Part shown: positions 1-5,796 of the stretch, piece by piece
Numbering within the stretch: position 1 is the first letter of the stretch
Layout of the letters: each line of letters starts with the position of its first letter
Assembly: GCA_002369255.1 (NCBI GenBank)
Contig: DFFO01000064.1
Location: 1-10,093, forward strand
Direction of reading: 5' to 3'
Length of the DNA: 10,093 nucleotides
Source of the DNA: Lachnospiraceae bacterium UBA3774
GTDB lineage: Bacteria; Bacillota; Clostridia; Lachnospirales; Lachnospiraceae
Program-made: the position numbers and the translations under genes
The notes under the pieces: model-generated
What the model saw: the letters and a program-made list of their open reading frames with translations, nothing else
Database searches by the model: none
What the model was told of the DNA's origin: nothing

Positions 1-37
1 GAAGGGAAATATTAAGGGTACGCGAATTACCGTATAA
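1..37 (+). CDS. pyrH: UMP kinase, C-terminal end only (partial)
   Basis: This is a tail of about eleven codons, read in the frame starting at base 2, that gives KGNIKGTRITV followed by TAA at 35-37. The gene begins outside the window. The closing G-x-x-x-GT-x-IT pattern resembles the end of E. coli PyrH (as I recall it, GEKEGTLITE), and pyrH is the almost universal upstream neighbour of frr. UMP kinase phosphorylates UMP to UDP in pyrimidine nucleotide synthesis. The call rests on a very short peptide plus gene order, so the reading frame is well supported but the name is an inference. The stop lies 18 nt before the frr start, consistent with co-transcription. Confidence 0.6.
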   Translation, partial: KGNIKGTRITV

Positions 38-55
38 AAGAACGGAGGGTCAGTT

Positions 56-610
56 ATGGAAGACATTTTTCAGGTATCTGAAGAAAAGATGGGAAAGACG
101 CTTGCAAGTCTTGAGGAGGAATATTCCGTTATCCGTGCAGGACGCGCAAATCCCGCCATTTTAAACAAGATCATGGTCAGTTATTATGGCACGCCCACGC
201 CTATCCAGCAGACGGCGAATATTTCGGTTCCCGAAGCAAGACTCATCCAGATTCAGCCCTGGGACAAGAGCCTTATCAAGGAGATCGAAAAGGCCATAAA
301 TATGTCTGAAATAGGCATAAACCCCACAAACGACGGAACGGTTATCCGTCTCGTTTTTCCCGAGCTTACCGAAGACCGTCGTAAGGAACTTTGCAAAGAC
401 GTAAAGAAAAAAGGTGAAGATTCGAAGGTGGCTATCCGCAATATTCGCCGTGACGCGAATGAAAAGATCAAAAAAGCCGAAAAGGACGGAGAATTTACCG
501 AAGACGACAGCAAAGACACCGAAGAAAAGATCCAGAAGCTGACCGACAAATTTATCGAGAAGATCGAAAAGGCTGTCGATGAAAAAACCAAAGAGATAAT
601 GACTGTCTGA
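56..610 (+). CDS. frr: Ribosome recycling factor (RRF)
   Basis: RRF works in the cytoplasm with EF-G to split the post-termination ribosome and release mRNA and tRNA for another round. The 184-residue product matches the family length (E. coli 185). Family features are visible: the RAGRANPAIL segment (residues 27-36), the YYGTPTPIQQTANISVPEAR region (43-62) of the small domain II, GINPTNDGTVIRL (87-99), PELTEDRR (102-109), and the IRNIRRDAN helix (128-135) carrying the conserved arginine that contacts 23S rRNA. The long charged C-terminal helix, rich in Lys and Glu, completes the three-helix bundle. The ATG at 56 follows a strong GGAGGG (44-49) with 6-nt spacing. It lies 18 nt after the presumed pyrH stop and is followed by a terminator-like hairpin, so it may close a pyrH-frr transcript. 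Nothing in it looks abnormal. Confidence 0.97.
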   Translation: MEDIFQVSEEKMGKTLASLEEEYSVIRAGRANPAILNKIMVSYYGTPTPIQQTANISVPEARLIQIQPWDKSLIKEIEKAINMSEIGINPTNDGTVIRLVFPELTEDRRKELCKDVKKKGEDSKVAIRNIRRDANEKIKKAEKDGEFTEDDSKDTEEKIQKLTDKFIEKIEKAVDEKTKEIMTV

Positions 611-631
611 AAAAGATGGCGGTCATACCAC

Positions 632-665
632 AAAAAGCTGCTGCCTAAAAAAGCAGCAGCTTTTT
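632..665 (+). terminator. Intrinsic terminator-like hairpin between frr and uppS
   Basis: A perfect 13-bp inverted repeat (AAAAAGCTGCTGC at 632-644 and GCAGCAGCTTTTT at 653-665) encloses an 8-nt loop. The core is 8 bp (GCTGCTGC/GCAGCAGC), followed on the 3' side by five T residues. This is the form of a rho-independent terminator. The U-tract is short and is followed by ACC, so termination may be partial. The matching A-tract on the 5' side means it could also act on the opposite strand. It lies 22 nt after the frr stop and ends 19 nt before the uppS start, so read-through or a promoter in the frr 3' end is needed to express uppS-polC. Confidence 0.75.
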
Positions 666-672
666 ACCATTT

Positions 673-678
673 AAGGAA
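673..678 (+). promoter_or_regulatory. Ribosome binding site that fixes the uppS start
   Basis: AAGGAA at 673-678 lies 6 nt before the ATG at 685. The reading frame also has a TTG two codons earlier (679), but that would abut the Shine-Dalgarno sequence directly. The spacing therefore favours ATG 685 as the real start. Confidence 0.7.
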
Positions 679-684
679 TTGTTT

Positions 685-1401
685 ATGGACGAAAAAGATC
701 TTGTCATACCTCGTCATGTTGCGATAATACTTGACGGAAACGGGCGTTATGCCAAAGCTCATAAGCTCCCCAGAAGACTCGGACACAAGGCCGGCTGCGA
801 AACCCTCGAACAGATAGTAGAAGACGCGGCAAGGCTCGGCATCGGTTATCTGACCGTTTATGCTTTCTCGACTGAAAACTGGAAACGCTCCGAGGAAGAA
901 GTTGGCTCGCTTATGAGTTTGTTCAGATATTATCTGAAAAAGCTTGTAAAAGTAGCGATGGAAAACAACGTAAAGGTCGTATCTATCGGAGATACAAGCA
1001 GGTTTGACGAGGATATTAGAGAAAAACTGGGCGATACCATAAAGCAAACGTCCGCAAATACCGGCATGGTCTTTGCGGTTGCGATAAATTACGGCTCCAG
1101 GGACGAAATTAAAAGATGTGTAAAAAAACTCGCAGCAAAAGCGGCGCAGGGGCTCATTTCTCCGGAGGACATTACCGAAGAAATGATCTCGCGGGAGCTT
1201 GATACAGCGGATATCCCGGATCCCGATCTTCTTATCAGGACGGCGGGAGAGCAGCGTCTGTCAAATTTCCTGTTGTGGCAGAGCGCATATACGGAGTTTT
1301 ATTATACGGACGTTTTGTGGCCGGATTTTCACAGGCCGCAGCTTATTGAAGCGATAGAAAGCTACAACAAAAGAGAGAGAAGATTCGGAGGGAGATTATA
1401 A
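685..1401 (+). CDS. uppS: Isoprenyl transferase (undecaprenyl diphosphate synthase)
   Basis: This cis-prenyltransferase adds isopentenyl diphosphate units to farnesyl diphosphate to make undecaprenyl diphosphate, the lipid carrier for peptidoglycan and wall polymers. With ATG 685 the protein has 238 residues, within the family range. Visible motifs are HVAIILDGNGRYAK (11-24, catalytic/Mg-binding Asp17), FSTENWKR (61-68), and DPDLLIRTAGEQRLSNF (179-195) followed by Glu204. Asp17, Arg185, Arg191 and Glu204 align at a constant offset of 9 with E. coli UppS Asp26, Arg194, Arg200 and Glu213. Slight departures are Tyr22 where Trp is usual in DGNGRW and TAGEQR instead of TSGEQR; both look tolerable. 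The stop overlaps the cdsA start by one base. Product chain length is inferred from family and context, not visible in the sequence. Confidence 0.95.
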   Translation: MDEKDLVIPRHVAIILDGNGRYAKAHKLPRRLGHKAGCETLEQIVEDAARLGIGYLTVYAFSTENWKRSEEEVGSLMSLFRYYLKKLVKVAMENNVKVVSIGDTSRFDEDIREKLGDTIKQTSANTGMVFAVAINYGSRDEIKRCVKKLAAKAAQGLISPEDITEEMISRELDTADIPDPDLLIRTAGEQRLSNFLLWQSAYTEFYYTDVLWPDFHRPQLIEAIESYNKRERRFGGRL

Positions 1402-2219
1402 TGTTCTGGACAAGGTTTGCGAGCAGCATGATCCTGATGGCGGTCACCATCCTGATGGTGGTTTTCGGCGAACTGCCTCTCATAGCATTTATAGGGGTTA
1501 TTTCTCTGATTGGACTTATCGAGTTTTACAGAGCATTGGGCTTTCACAGAAGCCTGATCTCATATGTATGTCTTGCGCTTGGAGCGGTATATGAGGCGAT
1601 GATATTTACGTCGGCCATGTCGCTGCTTCCGGTATATTGCATCGTTTCGCTGACAGTGATCCTTGCTTTGTACGTTTTTTGCTATCCGGAATATGACACA
1701 AAGACTGTTATGGGAGCATTTTTCGGTCTGTTTTATATAGTATTTATGCTCTCTTTTATCTTTATGATCAGAGTAATGAAGCCTGCGGGACAGTATCTCG
1801 TGTGGCTGGTATTTATCAGCGCGTGGGGCAGCGATACGCTCGCATATTGTACGGGAATGCTTTTCGGCAAACATAAACTCACGCCGAATCTCAGCCCGAA
1901 AAAATCCGTTGAGGGCGCGATAGGCGGGATTCTCGGCGCAGTCATTCTTTCGGCAGTATATGCGATCATCTTCAAAAATGAACTCGGGAGCGCTTTTTCA
2001 AATCCGATTCTCTGCGTTGTCCTTATCACGCTTGTATGCTCCGCCGTTTCAATCGTCGGAGATCTGGCGGCTTCGGCCATCAAACGGGGTATTGGGATAA
2101 AAGACTTCGGAAATATTATCCCGGGCCACGGCGGAGTGCTTGACAGATTTGACAGCATAACGATTACCGCGCCTTGTGTTTTTTTGCTTATTATGCTTTT
2201 TTCCGTAGCGGGTATTTGA
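1401..2219 (+). CDS. cdsA: Phosphatidate cytidylyltransferase (CDP-diglyceride synthase)
   Basis: CdsA is an integral membrane enzyme that joins CTP and phosphatidic acid to give CDP-diacylglycerol, the precursor of phosphatidylglycerol and other phospholipids. The 272-residue product is of typical length and mostly hydrophobic, with about eight likely membrane segments. The family signature lies at 225-252: SAIKRGIGIKDFG, then the IPGHGG run and LDRFDS. It contains Lys228, Asp235, His243 and Asp248. Upstream are AWGSDT (141-146), SPKKSVEGAIGG (165-176) and SIVGDL (217-222), also typical. Its ATG shares the A of the uppS TAA stop (TAATG). A strong GGAGGGAG lies inside the end of uppS (1387-1394), so translation need not depend wholly on coupling. 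It ends one base before dxr. Confidence 0.96.
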   Translation: MFWTRFASSMILMAVTILMVVFGELPLIAFIGVISLIGLIEFYRALGFHRSLISYVCLALGAVYEAMIFTSAMSLLPVYCIVSLTVILALYVFCYPEYDTKTVMGAFFGLFYIVFMLSFIFMIRVMKPAGQYLVWLVFISAWGSDTLAYCTGMLFGKHKLTPNLSPKKSVEGAIGGILGAVILSAVYAIIFKNELGSAFSNPILCVVLITLVCSAVSIVGDLAASAIKRGIGIKDFGNIIPGHGGVLDRFDSITITAPCVFLLIMLFSVAGI

Positions 2220-2220
2220 T

Positions 2221-3378
2221 ATGAAAAAACTTGCTTTGCTCGGATCTACCGGATCTATCGGCACACAGACCCTTGATATCGTAAGGTCGAATAAAGATAT
2301 AAAGATCACCGCTCTTTCCGCGAACAACAACATAGGCCTTCTTGAAAAGCAGATAAGAGAGTTTCATCCGGAAATAGCCTGCGTAATGTCAAAGAGCGCG
2401 GCAGGCGATCTTAAGACGGCCGTTGCCGATACGGATACAAAAGTGATTTCGGGAATGGAAGGGCTTGTCGCAGCGGCCGGTGATACCGGCGCGGACATGG
2501 TGCTTACCGCCGTTGTGGGAATGGTCGGTATCAGACCTACTCTTGCGGCGATAGAAGCCGGCGCGGATATTGCGCTTGCAAACAAAGAAACGCTTGTTAC
2601 GGCCGGACATCTGGTAAAAAAGGCCGCCGCAGAAAACGCTGCCTCCATACTTCCTGTTGACAGCGAGCACAGCGCCATCTTTCAGTGCCTTGTCGGAAAT
2701 GAGGGAAACAAAATAGATAAAATCCTTTTGACCTGCTCCGGCGGCCCGTTTCGGGGACTGACAAAGGATCAGATGAAGGACAAAAAAGCCGCCGACGCGC
2801 TCAAACATCCGAACTGGTCTATGGGAAACAAAATAACCATTGACAGCTCTACTCTTGTAAACAAAGGGCTTGAGGTCATGGAAGCAAGCTGGCTTTTTGA
2901 CGTGCCTGCAGGCAATATACAGGTCGTGATCCAGCCAGGAAGTATCGTTCATTCCATGGTTCAGTTTGAGGACGGCGCTGTTCTCGGACAGCTGGGAACG
3001 CCGGATATGAAGATCCCCATACAGTATGCGCTTTATTACCCTGAGAGAAGGAAACTCGGCGGAAAAAGGCTTGATTTTTACGATCTTTCCGAGATCCGGT
3101 TTGAAAAGCCGGATACGGAGAGTTTTCCCGCGCTCGGACTTGCATATGACGCCGCAAGGTCAGGCGGGAGCATGCCGACCGTTTTTAATGCGGCAAACGA
3201 ATGGTCGGTAGCAAGATTTTTAAAAAACGAGATCGGATTTCTTGATATCGCAGATAATATAGCCGCTGCAATGCAGGCTCACCGCGTGATCAGGGATCCT
3301 TCGCTTTATGATATTCTCGAAACGGAAGCGGAAGTTTACCGTTTTCTTGAGGAGAGACATCAGGATCAAAAAATATGA
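2221..3378 (+). CDS. dxr: 1-deoxy-D-xylulose 5-phosphate reductoisomerase
   Basis: Dxr (IspC) rearranges and reduces 1-deoxyxylulose 5-phosphate with NADPH to 2-C-methyl-D-erythritol 4-phosphate, the first committed step of the MEP isoprenoid pathway; it is the target of fosmidomycin. The 385 residues match the family. Motifs in order: the nucleotide-binding GSTGSIG (8-14), LANKETLV (119-126), LPVDSEHSAIFQ (144-155) with metal ligands Asp147 and Glu149, SGGPFR (173-178), HPNWSMGNKITIDSSTLVNK (196-215), KGLE (215-218) with the third ligand Glu218, and PGSIVHSMV (239-247). NAANEWSV (323-330) replaces the commoner NAANEVAV, a minor difference. Only a weak Shine-Dalgarno-like GCGGG (2208-2212) precedes the ATG, one base after the cdsA stop, so translational coupling is likely. 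It overlaps rseP by 4 nt. Confidence 0.97.
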   Translation: MKKLALLGSTGSIGTQTLDIVRSNKDIKITALSANNNIGLLEKQIREFHPEIACVMSKSAAGDLKTAVADTDTKVISGMEGLVAAAGDTGADMVLTAVVGMVGIRPTLAAIEAGADIALANKETLVTAGHLVKKAAAENAASILPVDSEHSAIFQCLVGNEGNKIDKILLTCSGGPFRGLTKDQMKDKKAADALKHPNWSMGNKITIDSSTLVNKGLEVMEASWLFDVPAGNIQVVIQPGSIVHSMVQFEDGAVLGQLGTPDMKIPIQYALYYPERRKLGGKRLDFYDLSEIRFEKPDTESFPALGLAYDAARSGGSMPTVFNAANEWSVARFLKNEIGFLDIADNIAAAMQAHRVIRDPSLYDILETEAEVYRFLEERHQDQKI

Positions 3379-4712
3379 ACTTTACCAGCATTTTAATCGC
3401 AATAGTGATATTCAGCCTGCTTGTGTTTTTTCACGAGCTTGGTCATTTTCTTGCGGCAAAAGCCTGCGGGATCGGAGTAGTGGAATTTTCCATAGGAATG
3501 GGTCCGAGGCTTTTCAGCTTTAAAAAAGGCGAGACGAGGTATTCTTTAAAAGCGATACCTTTCGGCGGCTCCTGCGCGATGGTGGGAGAAGACGCGGCCG
3601 GAGGCGGCGAGATCGAACGGCCGGAAGATATCACGTTAGATGACCTGCCCGACAATTCATTCCAAAAAAAATCCGTCTGGGCAAGAATGATCACGGTTGC
3701 CGCGGGGCCCTTATTCAATTTTATCCTTGCGATGATCCTCGGGATCATCATGGTAGCCTGCATCGGAACAAATCCTCCGAAGGTCACTTATGTGGCGCCG
3801 GGATCCGGGGCGGAAGACGCAGGGATACGCGAGGGAGATACGATTACGTCCGTAAACGGATATCATATCAGTATCGGATATGATTTTGTGCTTTTCGGAC
3901 TTACAAACGACCTGTCTGACGGCAATGCCGAAGTTTCATTTATAAGAGACGGCAAAGAGCACACCGTCAGCTATGATCCTTCGTCGCAGGTTTATCGCAC
4001 CGGAATCAGTTATACCGCCGACGAAAACAAAGCCGTCCTTTCGGAGGTGACGGAAGGGCTGCCTGCTTACAATGCCGGACTGCGCGCAGGAGACGTCATT
4101 ACAGCTGTAGACGGCGTTGCGATATCTTCGGGAAAAGAGCTTGGAAAGTATTTTTCAGAGCATCCCATGTCCGGGCAGACAGTGAGATTTACATATGAAA
4201 GAAACGGCAAAAGCGCTTCTGCGGACGTGGCTTCGGAACTTGTAACGGTTTATGAGCTCGGTTTTTCCGCTGTATATTACAGAGAAAAGGCCACTTTTTT
4301 AACTGCGATCAGCGGCGGTTTTCATGAGATGACCTACGGAATCAAAGCGGTATTTTCATCTCTTAAAATGCTCTTTACCGGAGCGGCCGGCATAAATGAT
4401 CTTTCGGGACCCGTGGGAATAGTATCCGCAATAGGAAAGACCATAGATCAGACAAAGAGCGACGGGGCGTTTTACGTTTTTGTCAATATGCTTAATATCA
4501 GCATACTTCTTTCCGCAAATCTCGGAATAGTAAATCTTTTCCCTCTTCCCGCCCTTGACGGCGGAAGACTTATCGCTTTGATATTTGAAGCGATCACAAG
4601 AAAGAGGATGAGCATGAAGGTCGAAGGCGCGATAAATATGGCCGGGTTTGCGGTTTTGATGGCGCTGATGGTTTACATTCTCGTAAATGATATTATTAAG
4701 CTGTTCATATGA
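3375..4712 (+). CDS. rseP: Site-2 intramembrane zinc metalloprotease RseP/RasP family, two PDZ domains
   Basis: Members of this family (RseP, RasP) cut transmembrane segments of anti-sigma factors, signal peptides and other small membrane proteins after a first cleavage elsewhere. The 445-residue protein begins with a membrane segment holding the zinc motif HELGH (20-24, catalytic Glu21). A second hydrophobic segment lies near 105-130. Two consecutive PDZ-like modules follow, about 136-200 (AEDAGIREGDTITSVNG) and 216-287 (AYNAGLRAGDVITAVDG). LSGPVGI (343-349) comes next, then a hydrophobic region with NLFPLPALDGGR (387-398, third zinc ligand Asp395), and a last segment near 418-443. The tandem PDZ layout resembles E. 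coli RseP more than single-PDZ B. subtilis RasP. The start overlaps the dxr stop as ATGA, with AGGA (3362-3365) upstream. Substrates cannot be inferred here. Confidence 0.94.
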   Translation: MNFTSILIAIVIFSLLVFFHELGHFLAAKACGIGVVEFSIGMGPRLFSFKKGETRYSLKAIPFGGSCAMVGEDAAGGGEIERPEDITLDDLPDNSFQKKSVWARMITVAAGPLFNFILAMILGIIMVACIGTNPPKVTYVAPGSGAEDAGIREGDTITSVNGYHISIGYDFVLFGLTNDLSDGNAEVSFIRDGKEHTVSYDPSSQVYRTGISYTADENKAVLSEVTEGLPAYNAGLRAGDVITAVDGVAISSGKELGKYFSEHPMSGQTVRFTYERNGKSASADVASELVTVYELGFSAVYYREKATFLTAISGGFHEMTYGIKAVFSSLKMLFTGAAGINDLSGPVGIVSAIGKTIDQTKSDGAFYVFVNMLNISILLSANLGIVNLFPLPALDGGRLIALIFEAITRKRMSMKVEGAINMAGFAVLMALMVYILVNDIIKLFI

Positions 4713-4718
4713 TCGATC

Positions 4719-4722
4719 GGAG
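4719..4722 (+). promoter_or_regulatory. Ribosome binding site that fixes the ispG start
   Basis: GGAG at 4719-4722 lies 6 nt before ATG 4729. The frame is open further upstream to an ATG at 4687, but that start lies inside rseP, has no clear Shine-Dalgarno sequence and would add 14 residues not typical of IspG. The conserved protein begins right after Met at 4729. Confidence 0.75.
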
Positions 4723-4728
4723 TTAAAA

Positions 4729-5781
4729 ATGAGAAGAAAATCCAGAGTCGTAGATATAGGCGGAGTCAAAATAGGCGGGAGCGAACCGATCGCAATACAG
4801 TCAATGACAAATACCCCTACCGCTGATTACAAAGCTACCATAGAGCAGATACTCCGGCTTGAGGAAGCCGGATGCGAAATAATCCGCTCTACGGTAAATA
4901 CCGCAGAAGCTGCGGAGGGCTTTGCAAAGATAAAAAAAGCGATACATATTCCCATAGTAGCGGACATCCACTTTGACTACAGACTTGCGCTTGCGGCGAT
5001 AGAGGCGGGAGCGGATAAGATCAGGATAAATCCCGGAAATATCGGAAGCAGGGAACGCGTCAAGGCGATTGTGGACGCTGCAAAAACAAGAAATATCCCT
5101 ATCAGGATAGGAGTAAACTCCGGTTCTCTCGAAAAAGAAATCGTTCGAAAGTACGGGCGCGTCACGCCGGAGGGACTTGTGCAAAGCGCCCTTAAAGCAG
5201 TCGAAACGATTGAGGATATGGGATATGACAATCTTGTTCTCAGTCTGAAATCCTCCGACGTTCCGATGAGCATCCGCGCACATGAAATAATAGCCGAAAA
5301 GACCGACCTGCCGCTTCACGTCGGAATCACCGAAGCGGGAACCTTAAAAAGCGGTATCATAAAGTCTGCGGTCGGAATATCGGCGATCCTCTCGCGCGGT
5401 ATCGGAGACACGATCAGAGTATCGCTTACCGGCGATCCTGCAGAAGAAGTATTTGCCGCAAAAAAGATCCTTCGAGATCTCGGACTCCGAAAATCCGGAA
5501 TCAGCGTGATAAGCTGTCCGACCTGCGGCAGGACTCAGATAGACCTTGTAAGCCTTGCAAATCAGGTTGAGAATTTAGCGGAAAACTATCCGCAGCTTAC
5601 CATCAATATTGCGGTTATGGGGTGCGTGGTAAACGGCCCCGGAGAAGCAGCCGAAGCAGATATCGGAATAGCCGGAGGAAACGGAGAGGGCCTTTTGATA
5701 AAACGCGGACAGATAGTAAAAAAACTGCCCGAAGCACAGCTGCTTTCAGCACTTAAAGAAGAGCTTGACAATTGGAATTGA
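4729..5781 (+). CDS. ispG: 4-hydroxy-3-methylbut-2-en-1-yl diphosphate synthase (IspG/GcpE)
   Basis: IspG is a [4Fe-4S] enzyme that reductively opens methylerythritol cyclodiphosphate to HMBPP, the penultimate MEP step. With ATG 4729 the product has 350 residues, the size of the compact bacterial two-domain form. The N-terminal TIM-barrel shows IQSMTNTPTAD (23-33), GCEIIRSTV (48-56), VADIHFDYRLA (77-87), KIRINPGNIG (97-106) and IRIGVNSGSLE (125-135). The C-terminal cluster domain has CPTCGRTQ (263-270) and MGCVVNGPGEA (297-307). This supplies Cys263, Cys266, Cys299 and Glu306, the expected three Cys plus one Glu ligand set. It starts 16 nt after rseP and ends 15 nt before polC, so it is within the same transcript as dxr, the other MEP gene here. 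The electron donor is not encoded in the window. Confidence 0.97.
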   Translation: MRRKSRVVDIGGVKIGGSEPIAIQSMTNTPTADYKATIEQILRLEEAGCEIIRSTVNTAEAAEGFAKIKKAIHIPIVADIHFDYRLALAAIEAGADKIRINPGNIGSRERVKAIVDAAKTRNIPIRIGVNSGSLEKEIVRKYGRVTPEGLVQSALKAVETIEDMGYDNLVLSLKSSDVPMSIRAHEIIAEKTDLPLHVGITEAGTLKSGIIKSAVGISAILSRGIGDTIRVSLTGDPAEEVFAAKKILRDLGLRKSGISVISCPTCGRTQIDLVSLANQVENLAENYPQLTINIAVMGCVVNGPGEAAEADIGIAGGNGEGLLIKRGQIVKKLPEAQLLSALKEELDNWN

Positions 5782-5796
5782 TATATCGGAGAGTAA

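Noticed and set aside
679..684. TTG at 679 as the uppS start
   Set aside because: It would abut the AAGGAA ribosome binding site; ATG 685 has proper spacing and gives a normal N-terminus.
2389..2952. Minus-strand open frame of 187 codons opposite dxr
   Set aside because: It lies wholly within the conserved dxr coding region, its translation shows no recognisable motif, and it has the odd composition typical of an antisense frame of a real gene.
4687..4728. Upstream ATG at 4687 as the ispG start
   Set aside because: It lies within the end of rseP without a good ribosome binding site; ATG 4729 has GGAG at the right distance.
4801..5319. Minus-strand open frame of 172 codons opposite ispG
   Set aside because: It lies opposite conserved IspG sequence, with no family resemblance and no convincing independent gene context.
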